The notes beneath the pieces are model-generated. The model ran no database searches. It was not told where the DNA came from and worked only from the letters and a program-made list of their open reading frames with translations. The position numbers were made by a program, and so were the translations under genes. Shown here one piece after another: positions 43,314-51,966 of a stretch of 64,000 nt of DNA. Origin of the DNA: Motiliproteus sp965230185 (GTDB lineage: Bacteria; Pseudomonadota; Gammaproteobacteria; Pseudomonadales; Balneatricaceae); assembly GCA_965230185.1 (NCBI GenBank), contig OZ245995.1, positions 4,278,001-4,342,000 of the forward strand, given 5' to 3'. Position 1 is the stretch's first letter, and every line of letters begins with the position of its first letter.

Positions 43314-43733
43314 ATGATTATCAGACACTACAGCCTCGACGGCCAGACCGCAGCATCCCTCTGCCGTGCCGCCTGCCAATACGCCACTGAGCAGAACCTT
43401 GCTGTCTGCTGCTGGGTACTGGATTCCCATGGCAATCCACTGGCAATGGAGCGGCATAATCAGGCCCCACTGGCTTCCACCGAGATCGCCCGCCGGAAAG
43501 CCTGGACGGCAGTCAGCTTCAGAGTCCCCACCGATCAGTGGCCATCACGGCTGCAAGATAAGCCGCATTTGCTGACCAGCCTTATCCAGCAGGACAATAT
43601 CGCCATGTTTGGTGGCGGCATCCCCCTTTTTCATGACTCTCATCTGGTCGGCGCCATCGGCGTTTCCGGTGCCACGGAACAGCAGGACATGGACTGCGCC
43701 GAACACGCTCTTAACGGTATTGCTTTTGTATAG
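43314..43733 (+). CDS. GlcG/HbpS family haem-binding-like protein
   Basis: 139 residues of the GlcG/HbpS (PduO C-terminal-like) fold: SLDGQTAASLCRAACQYATEQNLAVCCWVLDSHGNPLAMERHNQAPLASTEIARRKAWTAVSF near the start and FGGGIPLFHDSHLVGAIGVSGATEQQDMDCAEHALNG at the end. Members are often next to catabolic operons; functions range from haem binding to adduct repair. ATG 43314 lies on the tail of the hpaD terminator and lacks a clear ribosome binding site. Confidence 0.85.
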   Translation: MIIRHYSLDGQTAASLCRAACQYATEQNLAVCCWVLDSHGNPLAMERHNQAPLASTEIARRKAWTAVSFRVPTDQWPSRLQDKPHLLTSLIQQDNIAMFGGGIPLFHDSHLVGAIGVSGATEQQDMDCAEHALNGIAFV

Positions 43734-43781
43734 ATTCAGCGGGACCTGCAACGCTCTCCCCGAAAGGACGCCGCAACACGG

Positions 43782-44660
43782 TTATGCCAGTGACTCCACC
43801 AGCATATCGATCATGGCCCGCAGTGCTCTGGGCATATGTTGTCGGGAGCTGTACAGCCCATAAACACCCAGGGTCTGCGGCCGGTATTCAGGTAACAACC
43901 GCACCAGAGTCCCCTCTTCTATGTAAGTGTTCGCAGAGTATTCCGGCTGCATCGATATTCCGATCCCCTCGATCGTAGCCTGTAAAAGAACTGACGGATC
44001 ATTAGCGGTCAGATTGCCACTAACGGGAACAGAGAACACCTCCTCCTCACGCTCAAACAGCCACAGACTCTTGCCAAACCGGGAATAACTCATGCAGTTG
44101 AAGCCGGTAAGATCCTGCACCTGCACAGGCACACCCGCCCGCTCCAGATAAGCCGGCGCCGCGCAGACCACCGAAGGACAGTCCCCCAGCTTCCGGGCAA
44201 TCAGATTCGGATCCAGTTCGTTGGTAACCCTGATGGCAAGATCAATACGCTCCTCTATCAGGTTAACAGTCTGATTACTGACATGGAGATCAATACTCAC
44301 CCCCGGATAGCGTTCAAGATAACGCTGAAATACCGGTGTCAGAATGTCCTGCCCCAGACTCGGCGGGCAGGCAATACGCAGACGCCCCTGCGGCGGGGCC
44401 TCCTCAATATCGGAACTGCTGCTGAGCTGCTCGGCAATTCTCAGCAATTGCCGGCAGTGCTCTGTGACCTGCTCCCCCGCAGGAGTGAGACTCAGCCTCC
44501 GGGTCGAGCGATGCAGCAGCCGGGTACCGGCCCAGTCTTCGATGGCTGCCAGATAGCGGGTCACCATCGACCGGGACATATCCAGAGTATCCGCAGCAGC
44601 CGTCATGCTACCCCGCTCAACAATGGCGACGAAAACACTGGCAGCTGTAATTTTGTCCAT
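43782..44660 (-). CDS. LysR family transcriptional regulator
   Basis: 292 residues. Winged helix (1-60: DKITAASVFVAIVERGSMTAAADTLDMSRSMVTRYLAAIEDW) of the subgroup whose first helix begins DKI/DRL, and the ligand-binding domain from about 88. It is divergent from the MBL-fold gene at 44767 (106 bases) and likely controls it. Effector unknown. Confidence 0.92.
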   Translation of the reverse strand: MDKITAASVFVAIVERGSMTAAADTLDMSRSMVTRYLAAIEDWAGTRLLHRSTRRLSLTPAGEQVTEHCRQLLRIAEQLSSSSDIEEAPPQGRLRIACPPSLGQDILTPVFQRYLERYPGVSIDLHVSNQTVNLIEERIDLAIRVTNELDPNLIARKLGDCPSVVCAAPAYLERAGVPVQVQDLTGFNCMSYSRFGKSLWLFEREEEVFSVPVSGNLTANDPSVLLQATIEGIGISMQPEYSANTYIEEGTLVRLLPEYRPQTLGVYGLYSSRQHMPRALRAMIDMLVESLA

Positions 44661-44766
44661 GATATGTCCGATTTACGCAACAGTTAATTGCCAGATACTC
44701 GGTTTAACGGTCACAAATTGCAACATATAGTTAATCCAACCATTAAATTCTAACGAGGGAAACAAT

Positions 44767-45648
44767 ATGTCACTTTCATTGAAGCAGCTCGCATCGGCGG
44801 CAACACTGGCTCTCTGCTCGGCACTGTCTGCTGTTCAGGCCGCAGACTTATCACTGGAGGTATTTAACCCCGGTGAAAAAAGCCTGTTCCCGGTTACCTC
44901 CTCGCTGATTACGGGACCAACTGAAGCCGTGCTGATCGATGCCCAGTTCCAGCGCAACGATGCCCGCTCGGTACTGAAAATGATTCAGGACAGCGGTAAG
45001 GACCTGACCACCGTCTATATCAGTCACGGCGACCCCGACTTCTATTTTGGTCTGGATGTGATTACTGACGCATACCCCGAAGCCGAGATCGTCGCATCGG
45101 CAGAGACGCTGGCCCATATCAGAAAAACCATCGATCGAAAGATCTCCTACTGGGGCCCCATTCTCGGTGAAAACGCCCCCCGGAAAAGCGTTGTGCCTTC
45201 GCTTCTGAAGAGCGATACCCTGACCGTTGACGGCGAAGAACTGAAAATTATCGGCCTCAACGGCGAGGACCCGAAGCATACCTTTGTCTGGATACCGTCC
45301 ATCAAAACCGTTACCGGCGGTGTGATCGTCTATGAGAACATGCATGTCTGGATGGCTGACAATCAGACCGCTGAATCCCGTGACAACTGGCTCGCGAAAC
45401 TGGACCAGATACTGGCTCTGCAGCCCGAAAAAATCGTTCCCGGCCACTTTGTCGGTGCCAGTTCAGAGGATGCCAGCGCGGTAGAATTCACCCGCAACTA
45501 CGTTCGGACGTTTGAAGATGCCGCCATCCAGGCCGCTGACGCGGCCGGACTGACCGACGCGATGTCCGGACATTTCCCTGAGTTTGCAAAGGACGCCACC
45601 CTGGAACTGAGCGCCAAAGTCATCAAAGGTGAAATGCAGTGGCCATAG
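44767..45648 (+). CDS. Secreted MBL-fold protein with altered metal motif
   Basis: 293 residues, signal peptide (cleavage near VQAA, about 25), then a metallo-beta-lactamase fold: LITGPTEAVLIDAQFQRNDARSVLKMI, TTVYISHGDPDFYFGLDVI and VPGHFVGAS. The usual HxHxDH is H87-G-D89-P-D91-F92: only the first His and the Asp are kept, so metal binding is probably altered or limited to one site. Related secreted proteins are annotated as Vmh-type hydrolases. Divergent from a LysR gene; DsbA-like and MoaF-like genes follow. Confidence 0.82.
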   Translation: MSLSLKQLASAATLALCSALSAVQAADLSLEVFNPGEKSLFPVTSSLITGPTEAVLIDAQFQRNDARSVLKMIQDSGKDLTTVYISHGDPDFYFGLDVITDAYPEAEIVASAETLAHIRKTIDRKISYWGPILGENAPRKSVVPSLLKSDTLTVDGEELKIIGLNGEDPKHTFVWIPSIKTVTGGVIVYENMHVWMADNQTAESRDNWLAKLDQILALQPEKIVPGHFVGASSEDASAVEFTRNYVRTFEDAAIQAADAAGLTDAMSGHFPEFAKDATLELSAKVIKGEMQWP

Positions 45649-45742
45649 GCGTTTGCTAAAGCGGCTCCGGCGACACTTCGAAGATTCCATCAGATCCTGA
45701 CGGGCAGCAGAGTGCCCGTCAGCACCACCAGCAGGCTGCTCC

Positions 45743-46396
45743 ATGCCATCGAACTCAATTCAGTCCGTCGAATTCACGCTGATTTACGACACTTACTGCG
45801 GCTGGTGCTACGGCGCAGCAGACATTATTGAAGCACTGTGCGCCTCAGACGCCCGGATTAAAGTTCTGCACAGGGCCCTGTTCCAGGGAGCCGGCACGCA
45901 GCGGATGGGGGATGGTTTCGGCCAGATAGCCCAACAACACGATCAGCGCATCGCCAGCCTGACCGGTAAGGAATTCAGTCCGCTCTACACCAGAAATATT
46001 CTCCGGAGCGCCGATGAAATCCTTGATTCAGATATGACAGCCAGGGCTGCAGCGCTACTGCATTCCTGCGGTGCCCAGGCTGAGATGTCACTGGCCCATC
46101 AGTTACAGAAAGCGCGTTATATTGACGGCATCTCCGCGGCAGACCCCGAGCCCGTCATCACGGCACTAGGTCGTTTTTTCCCGGACACTGATAAAACTCT
46201 GTTACTACAGCAGCTTAACGCGGCGGCTACGGCAGTACAGGCCGAAAAAACAGCGACTCAGGCGGCTATCATTCAACATCAGCATGGCATTCAGGGGGTA
46301 CCGATGCTGCTCAGAACAGAGCATGGGAGAAGTGAAATAGTCCAGTTAAGCCGCTTCTACAACGCCCCCGAGGCGATATGCGGGCTGATCAACTGA
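45743..46396 (+). CDS. DsbA-family thiol-disulfide protein (FrnE-like)
   Basis: 217 residues. Thioredoxin fold with CGWC at 19-22 (DTYCGWCYGA), helical insertion, and cis-Pro in IQGVPMLLR. No signal peptide, so probably cytosolic, like FrnE and 2-hydroxychromene-2-carboxylate isomerase relatives. It follows the MBL-fold gene by 94 bases. Its role is unknown; it may keep an enzyme or ligand in the reduced state. Confidence 0.85.
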   Translation: MPSNSIQSVEFTLIYDTYCGWCYGAADIIEALCASDARIKVLHRALFQGAGTQRMGDGFGQIAQQHDQRIASLTGKEFSPLYTRNILRSADEILDSDMTARAAALLHSCGAQAEMSLAHQLQKARYIDGISAADPEPVITALGRFFPDTDKTLLLQQLNAAATAVQAEKTATQAAIIQHQHGIQGVPMLLRTEHGRSEIVQLSRFYNAPEAICGLIN

Positions 46397-46461
46397 AAGG
46401 TTCGAAAACAGAACCGATCTGACCAGCGCAGCATTGTGGGGCGATACCTCTTTATCCGCGA

Positions 46462-46479
46462 CTCAACCTTCTGATTGAT
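46462..46479 (+). promoter_or_regulatory. Degenerate LuxR-type palindrome before the MoaF-like gene
   Basis: CTCAACC-TTCT-GATTGAT differs at two positions from ATCAACC-N4-GGTTGAT, seen exactly at 48281, 51374 and 55957. It is 77 bases upstream of the start at 46556, near the expected activator position. Confidence 0.55.
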
Positions 46480-46555
46480 AGTCCTGCCTGTACCGGAATG
46501 ACAGCATAGCTCCGTATAAAACAGCAATACAGACACCACAGAACAGGAGCTGCGC

Positions 46556-47383
46556 ATGGATAAAATTACCGAATGGGTTCAGGTAGGTGAACTTGCCGAC
46601 GGCTTTGCCACCGACGCAAATACCCTCGACTATACCGATGAGCTGGCAGGCATCAGCCTTGATCTTCATTCTGAGGATGGCCGGGTGATTCGCTACAGCT
46701 TTAGCAGCGGGCAGTCACTGAGCTGGCAGATCGTAAAAGGTCCGGGAAAAAATCCTGCGATGACAGAAAGCTACACGGCCACTTCACTGCGCCCGGGCAT
46801 CTATTTTGTGGACTTTATAACATCATCGGAAACCGCCACCAGCATCAGCATGGTGCTGAACCTGGAAAACGGCAATGCCACGTTGGTTACCGGCAGGCTG
46901 CCCGATAAAGACGAAACCATGCGCCCTGTGTATCAGCGGGTTAACGATGGCGATCTGCTGACACCGGTCGATGCAACATTCCTGCAGGCCAGGATAAATC
47001 AGCCTTTCTCCGACGGGGACGGACACCGGCAAACGGAGGAGCTTGTGGGTAAGCGGGTGCAGTACCGGTACAGCCCCCATGAACGTTACGAGCACATCTA
47101 CCTGAACACTGACTACTACACCTGGCAGTGCCTGCAGGGAGTCGAGCAGGGACTCGCTGAAACCGATCTCTGTCACTACTACAAAATCGCGGAGAAACTG
47201 TACTTTTTCGTCTGGCGCGAAAAAGTCATCCCGACTCTGGGCGTGATTATGATCGATCTGGAGCGAATGAAAACCACCGGCAAGATTACTGGCTACGAAG
47301 GCACTGACTTCGGTAAGCTGAATAACTTCCCGGTAGGCGCCTTTGCAACACTACTGAACCAGACCGTCCACCCGCTGGACTGA
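46556..47383 (+). CDS. MoaF-like protein
   Basis: 275 residues with the two-part MoaF layout: an N-terminal barrel-like half (about 15-125; DGRVIRYSFSSGQSLSWQIVKG, MVLNLENGNATLVTG) and a C-terminal half (about 150-270; LVGKRVQYRYSPHERYEHIYLN, CLQGVEQGLAETDLCHYYKIAEKLYFFVWREKVIPTLGVIMIDLERM). In Klebsiella the moaEF genes belong to the monoamine regulon with tyramine oxidase. No catalytic function is established. Here it may act on an amine or aldehyde intermediate (inference). Confidence 0.88.
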   Translation: MDKITEWVQVGELADGFATDANTLDYTDELAGISLDLHSEDGRVIRYSFSSGQSLSWQIVKGPGKNPAMTESYTATSLRPGIYFVDFITSSETATSISMVLNLENGNATLVTGRLPDKDETMRPVYQRVNDGDLLTPVDATFLQARINQPFSDGDGHRQTEELVGKRVQYRYSPHERYEHIYLNTDYYTWQCLQGVEQGLAETDLCHYYKIAEKLYFFVWREKVIPTLGVIMIDLERMKTTGKITGYEGTDFGKLNNFPVGAFATLLNQTVHPLD

Positions 47384-47420
47384 CCGCACAAACAACGCCA
47401 CCTTCCCTCTTCCGGCTTCC

Positions 47421-47462
47421 CGCTTCCGGCTGACCGCTTCCGGCTGACCGCTTCCGGCTGAC
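47421..47462. repeat. Three perfect tandem copies of a 14-base unit
   Basis: CGCTTCCGGCTGAC occurs three times head to tail (47421, 47435, 47449), with degenerate partial copies on both sides. It lies between the convergent MoaF-like and LuxR-type genes. Confidence 0.85.
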
Positions 47463-47503
47463 CGCTGTCGGTTATCAGCTGGTGCGGGAAGGTTCACAGG
47501 GAG

Positions 47504-48205
47504 TCAGTGTTGCAGATCAAGCAGCACTTTTGCCACCAGCTCACTTCGGGACTGTACCTCAGTTTTCTGAAAAATATGGTGCAGGTGAGTCTTTACCGTA
47601 GCCAGCCCCAGACTCAGCTCCGCGGCAATCTCTTTATTGGTTGCACCACTCAGCAGAAGCTCAATCACATCGACCTCCCGCTCCGTCAGACCATATTTTT
47701 GTGAAACTGAGTTTCGCTGACTGTTTCTCCGGGGCAGCCAGACCGATTTCAGGCTGTACTCAAAAAAGGGCTGAAGCCTGTTCAGCAGCGCCAGTTCCTG
47801 TTGCGAGAAATTGCCCAGCGACTCCTCCCGCAACATGGTCAGCACCGCAATGATCTCTCCCTCCTGTCGAAAAAACATATCTGTCACATAGCGGTGGTTG
47901 TGAGGCACCATAAACTCCTGAAAATAGATCGTCTGTCTGAGCAGGTGAGGTGCCATTTGCGAGTCCAGGGTCACTACCCTGTCATCCCGGTTCCGGAAGC
48001 GTTCCGGGTTAAGCGGATCCATTTTCCAGTAAGTTGCTGAATACTCTTTTTCCAGATCGGACGGGCTGTTGAAAACCACCGCGCCCCGATGCTGCATATC
48101 CGGCTCTACCAGAAAAAACACCGAATCACTCAGGGACAACAGACTGTTGATCAGTTCAAGCGCTTTGTGCTGAAACTCGTTCGGAACGCTGTTGCCGGTC
48201 ATCAT
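47504..48205 (-). CDS. LuxR-family transcriptional regulator (first copy)
   Basis: About 233 residues from ATG 48205, which has AGGA nine bases upstream. A longer frame up to 48325 would start inside the palindrome at 48281-48298 and has no matching N-terminus in the related regulator at 55177, so I reject it. N-terminal ligand-sensing domain (YSATYWKMDPLNPERF resembles the Y..Y..DP pattern of autoinducer domains) and C-terminal LuxR helix-turn-helix (about 165-228; LTEREVDVIELLLSGATNKEIAAELSLGLATVKTHLHHIFQKTEV). No synthase gene is near, so it is a LuxR solo. Divergent from the porin gene. Confidence 0.88.
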   Translation of the reverse strand: MMTGNSVPNEFQHKALELINSLLSLSDSVFFLVEPDMQHRGAVVFNSPSDLEKEYSATYWKMDPLNPERFRNRDDRVVTLDSQMAPHLLRQTIYFQEFMVPHNHRYVTDMFFRQEGEIIAVLTMLREESLGNFSQQELALLNRLQPFFEYSLKSVWLPRRNSQRNSVSQKYGLTEREVDVIELLLSGATNKEIAAELSLGLATVKTHLHHIFQKTEVQSRSELVAKVLLDLQH

Positions 48206-48280
48206 ACGACTGAATCCTGAATTGAACCTGTTCCTATTCAAGCCACAAAGACAGCTGTTTTCAACGATAACCACCATCGG

Positions 48281-48298
48281 ATCAACCATACGGTTGAT
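48281..48298. promoter_or_regulatory. LuxR-type palindrome between luxR and porin genes
   Basis: ATCAACC-ATAC-GGTTGAT, perfect 7-bp arms, identical to the copy at 51374-51391. It lies 75 bases from the luxR start at 48205 and 117 bases from the porin start at 48416. Confidence 0.7.
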
Positions 48299-48415
48299 TA
48301 CTTTCCCAACTGAATCCCGCTGCAATATGCCTGTTACACATTCGCGGTCATCCCCCCCCTTCGATCACCGCCGATGCCATAAAAACAAAAACACTATCCC
48401 CGGAGAATCCTGTCC

Positions 48416-49687
48416 ATGAGACACAATTTCAACCACCATCTTCCAGCCATGCTGCTGGCTACATCCGTCGCCGCAGCATCGGGATCCGCTGCTGCATATA
48501 ACCTCTATAGCGAAGATGGTGCAGAACTGAATCTGGATATTGAAGCGGTCGCGGGCGCGTTCAGTAGTCAGGAAAACTATCTCGGCAAAAGCGGCGATGG
48601 CTCCGACTGGCAGGAAGGCTATATCAAAGCCGGCTTCAGCGGCAGCAAAGCGGTATCAGAACAGAACAGTCTCTACGGCGGGTTCAGCGTGCTGGCGTCC
48701 GGCACCTGGGGTGACGGTGACGCCGGTGGAAACAGCGATGGCAGCGAACGCCGTACCGCCCTGGAAGATGCTTACGCGGGGTTCCGTACCGACATGCTGG
48801 ATATCTCTTTTGGTCGACAGAAATTCTCGATCGGCGACGGCTTCCTGATCAACGGCGATTCACTGAATCTGGGTGAAGGCGTGTTCCCGGGTTCCAATCG
48901 GGGTGGCGCCTACTGGCTGGCCGCTCGAAAAGCCTTTGATAAGACGGCTATCGCCCGTCTCGGAGGTGAAGATGGACTGCGCGCTGATCTGTTCTACCTG
49001 AATTCTGATAACAAGGCCCAGGCAGAAATGGAACTGGGCGGTCTGAACATCGAACATATCAGCGAGATCGGCACTTTCGGCACAACCTATATTAAGGGTC
49101 TGGATGCCGACGGTAATGACGCCCGGGACGGCCAGAAAACCCTGAGCCTTCGGTATCAGGGTAACGCAGGCGTCGAAAACCTGTTCCTTTCAGCGGAGTT
49201 TGTGGACCAGTCCCAGGGCGATAACTCGGCCGACGCCAGGGCCTGGTACGCTGAGGCGGGCTGGACCTTTGCCGATACCCCCTGGTCGCCGCAGCTGAGC
49301 TATCGCTATACCAGCTATGACCGGGGCTTCGACTCGCTGTTCTTCGGCTTTAATCGCGGATACGGCACCTGGTTCCAGGGTGAGGTCGCAGCTAACTACG
49401 CCGGCCCATTCGGCTCTTCCGCCGATATCCATCATCTGGCCCTGAAAGCCCAACCCACAGAAACCCTGACGATTGGCGCTCTGTACTTTGATTTCAGCGA
49501 CTCCACAACCGTTGGCGCTTTCAACTCCAACGGGCAGGAGCTCGATATCTACGCCGAGTGGGTGGTTAATGATCATCTGATTATCAGCCCGCTTATCGGT
49601 ATCTACTCACCGGACAGCGATAACAGCGCCCAGAACACCGACGATGACAACCTGTACGCTCAGGTCATCGCCATCATACCTTTCTGA
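48416..49687 (+). CDS. Outer-membrane porin (alginate-export/OprD-like fold)
   Basis: 423 residues with a signal peptide (cleavage near GSAAA, about 27), alternating beta strands with many aromatic/Gly residues, and the C-terminal IPF-type end that routes outer-membrane proteins. Periplasm-to-outside barrel; substrate specificity cannot be read. It is preceded by a LuxR-type palindrome and followed by an aldehyde dehydrogenase gene, so it probably brings the catabolic substrate across the outer membrane. Confidence 0.85.
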   Translation: MRHNFNHHLPAMLLATSVAAASGSAAAYNLYSEDGAELNLDIEAVAGAFSSQENYLGKSGDGSDWQEGYIKAGFSGSKAVSEQNSLYGGFSVLASGTWGDGDAGGNSDGSERRTALEDAYAGFRTDMLDISFGRQKFSIGDGFLINGDSLNLGEGVFPGSNRGGAYWLAARKAFDKTAIARLGGEDGLRADLFYLNSDNKAQAEMELGGLNIEHISEIGTFGTTYIKGLDADGNDARDGQKTLSLRYQGNAGVENLFLSAEFVDQSQGDNSADARAWYAEAGWTFADTPWSPQLSYRYTSYDRGFDSLFFGFNRGYGTWFQGEVAANYAGPFGSSADIHHLALKAQPTETLTIGALYFDFSDSTTVGAFNSNGQELDIYAEWVVNDHLIISPLIGIYSPDSDNSAQNTDDDNLYAQVIAIIPF

Positions 49688-49761
49688 TCAGCGGGCCAGC
49701 CGGCCCATCTGACTATACAGGGCCCTGACTTCGGGGCCTGTTCCGTTTAAGGAGAATGAAC

Positions 49762-51174
49762 ATGCAGACAGACTTCGCACTGACCATCAACGGCGAAAAA
49801 GTTGTGGGAGCGGCCGGTAACTTTGACGTCCTCAACCCGGCCACGGAAGAGGTCGTTACCAGCGCCCCTCTGGCGTCCGCAGATCAGCTGGACGCCGCCG
49901 TAGCGGCTGCCGCCGAAGCCTTTAAGAGCTGGCAATACAGCAGCGACGAAGAACGATCGGGGGCGATGCATCGGATTGCTGACCGTATTGAAGCCAGCGC
50001 CGATGAACTGGCCGAAATTATCGTGCGGGAACAGGGCAAGCCGATGTTTCTGGCTCAGGCTGAAGTAGGCGGGGCTGTCGCCTGGACCCGTTACAATGCC
50101 GACCTGGATATTCCGGTAAAAGTCATCGAGGACTCAGAACACAAGCGTATCGAAGCACACTACCGGCCGCTGGGCGTTATCGGTTCAATCACCCCCTGGA
50201 ACTGGCCGCTGATGATCGCTATCTGGCACATTATGCCGGCCCTGCGGACGGGTAATACGGTGGTCTGCAAACCCTCCGAATATACGCCACTGAATACCCT
50301 GAAGCTGGTCGAAATCATGAATCAGGAACTGCCAGCTGGTGTGGTGAATGTTGTCACGGGAAAGGGGGACATCGGAGGCGCCATGAGCGCCCATAACGGC
50401 ATCAGTAAAATCGTATTTACCGGCTCTACCCCGACCGGCCAGCGCATCATGAACAGCGCCGCCGGAAACCTGAAGCGCCTGACGCTGGAACTGGGCGGCA
50501 ACGATGCGGCCATCGTCCTGCCCGATGCCGACGTCGACGCGATCGCTGAAGGCATTTTCCAGACGGCGTTCCTCAATATGGGCCAGACCTGCGCGGCACT
50601 GAAGCGGCTCTATGTCCACGACGATATCTATGATGCCCTCTGCGCCAGGCTGGCTGAGATCGCTCAGGCCCAGTGCACAGGTAACGGACTCGAACCGGGC
50701 ACCACCTTTGGTCCCGTACAGAATGCCAGCCAGTACCGGATTGTCTGCGATCTGGTTGATGATGCCCGGGCCGATGGCGCCCGCATTCTATGCGGCGGAG
50801 AGCCGCTGGAGGGTAAGGGCTACTTCTATCCGCCAACTATTGTTGCCGATATCACCGACGGCACGCGGCTGGTGGATGAAGAACAGTTTGGTCCGGTACT
50901 GCCGGTCATCCGCTACACCGACATTGATGATGCCCTTGCCAGGGCCAACTCGGCTGACGCAGGTCTGGGCGGCTCAGTCTGGTCGACCGACACCGGAAAA
51001 GCCGTCGAGATAGCCAGCAGGCTGGAGTGCGGTACCGCCTGGATCAATGGCCATGCCGAGGTACTGCCCCATGCTCCCTTCGGAGGCTGCAAGATGTCGG
51101 GCTTCGGCGTTGAATTTGGCGAGGAGGGCCTGCTGGAGTACACCCATATGCAGATCCTCAATATCAACAAGTGA
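49762..51174 (+). CDS. NAD(P)-dependent aldehyde dehydrogenase
   Basis: 470 residues from ATG 49762: the GGAG at 49751-49754 is 7 bases upstream, but only 1 base from ATG 49756. Aldehyde dehydrogenase superfamily: SITPWNWPLMIAIWHIMPAL, catalytic Glu in LTLELGGND and catalytic Cys in MGQTCAALKRL. Substrate is not clear from sequence; with the neighbouring aminotransferase it may oxidise an arylacetaldehyde or an omega-semialdehyde to the acid. A strong terminator follows. Confidence 0.92.
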   Translation: MQTDFALTINGEKVVGAAGNFDVLNPATEEVVTSAPLASADQLDAAVAAAAEAFKSWQYSSDEERSGAMHRIADRIEASADELAEIIVREQGKPMFLAQAEVGGAVAWTRYNADLDIPVKVIEDSEHKRIEAHYRPLGVIGSITPWNWPLMIAIWHIMPALRTGNTVVCKPSEYTPLNTLKLVEIMNQELPAGVVNVVTGKGDIGGAMSAHNGISKIVFTGSTPTGQRIMNSAAGNLKRLTLELGGNDAAIVLPDADVDAIAEGIFQTAFLNMGQTCAALKRLYVHDDIYDALCARLAEIAQAQCTGNGLEPGTTFGPVQNASQYRIVCDLVDDARADGARILCGGEPLEGKGYFYPPTIVADITDGTRLVDEEQFGPVLPVIRYTDIDDALARANSADAGLGGSVWSTDTGKAVEIASRLECGTAWINGHAEVLPHAPFGGCKMSGFGVEFGEEGLLEYTHMQILNINK

Positions 51175-51180
51175 CTGTTT

Positions 51181-51214
51181 CGCGGGCCTTGAACTCCCCG
51201 GCCCGCGTTTTTTT
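51181..51214 (+). terminator. Intrinsic terminator after the aldehyde dehydrogenase gene
   Basis: Perfect stem CGCGGGCC/GGCCCGCG (51181-51188, 51200-51207) with an 11-base loop, followed by seven T. A textbook factor-independent terminator. Confidence 0.9.
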
Positions 51215-51373
51215 GCCCCTGATGCAGCTGTTCCTGCTTCTCCCTTCCGGGAGCGCACACCCCGACCTGCCAGGGCTTCTGCGGGCAGATGCTGCTTGCC
51301 GGAGCCGGCATTCAGCGGTAAGGCGGGGCCTGAAACAGCGGCTACGTCGAGCGATCCGGTGCTTGCGGCCGGG

Positions 51374-51391
51374 ATCAACCATACGGTTGAT
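51374..51391 (+). promoter_or_regulatory. LuxR-type palindrome before usp-tctCBA
   Basis: ATCAACC-ATAC-GGTTGAT, identical over 18 bases to 48281-48298. It is 64 bases upstream of the universal stress protein start. Confidence 0.7.
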
Positions 51392-51454
51392 ATTCACTCC
51401 TTCAACTTTGCTTTGTAATTGAACTAACTACGATCTGAGTCGAGAAGGTGAACC

Positions 51455-51937
51455 ATGCTACCTGATATCAAAACTCTCCTTTACGCCAGCGATATCAGCG
51501 AGGGCAGCCGGCCGGCTTTTCGAATGGCTGTCAAGCAGGCGATCGAGCATAGCGCACAGATCATATTTCTCCATGCCGTCGAGCCGGTCAGCGAGATCCT
51601 CAACGATTTTCTGCCCCAGGGCGCCAGCTCAAAACATAAGCACCAGTTGATGGAAAGCTACAGGGAACTGATCGAACAGCGGATTCAGCGCTTTCTCGAC
51701 AGCGAGCTCGAATCCAGCCTGCAGCTTCCTCACCCTACGATCGTCCGGGTGATGAACGGTAAGCCCGATAAAGCAATCCTCCGCGCCGCCAGGAAGCTGA
51801 ATGCCAGCATGATCATCATGGGGGATCACGAAACCTCGAGCATGTCTCGGATGTTTCTCGGTTCCACCGCACAGAAAGTGATTCACCAGAGTGAGATTCC
51901 GGTGCTGATCGTACCCCTGAAAAAACCCACAAAATAA
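51455..51937 (+). CDS. Universal stress protein, UspA family
   Basis: 160 residues. N-terminus MLPDIKTLLYASDISEGSRP and the ATP-binding loop GDHETSSMSRMFLGSTAQKVIHQS are typical; a paralogue of the protein at 37817. AGAAGG precedes the ATG. It leads into the TctC gene with an HpaR-type palindrome starting 3 bases after its stop, and has a LuxR-type palindrome upstream. Confidence 0.92.
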   Translation: MLPDIKTLLYASDISEGSRPAFRMAVKQAIEHSAQIIFLHAVEPVSEILNDFLPQGASSKHKHQLMESYRELIEQRIQRFLDSELESSLQLPHPTIVRVMNGKPDKAILRAARKLNASMIIMGDHETSSMSRMFLGSTAQKVIHQSEIPVLIVPLKKPTK

Positions 51938-51940
51938 TAA

Positions 51941-51952
51941 TTAACATGTTAA
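51941..51952 (+). promoter_or_regulatory. HpaR-type palindrome before tctC
   Basis: Perfect TTAACATGTTAA, 3 bases after the usp stop codon and 15 bases before the tctC ATG at 51967. Repressor binding here could block either a local promoter or transcripts running in from usp. Confidence 0.7.
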
Positions 51953-51966
51953 CCAGAGGAAAAACC

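Noticed and set aside
48206..48325. 40-residue N-terminal extension of the first LuxR protein
   Set aside because: The extension translates the palindrome at 48281-48298, and the related regulator at 55177 has no equivalent; ATG 48205 has a ribosome binding site.
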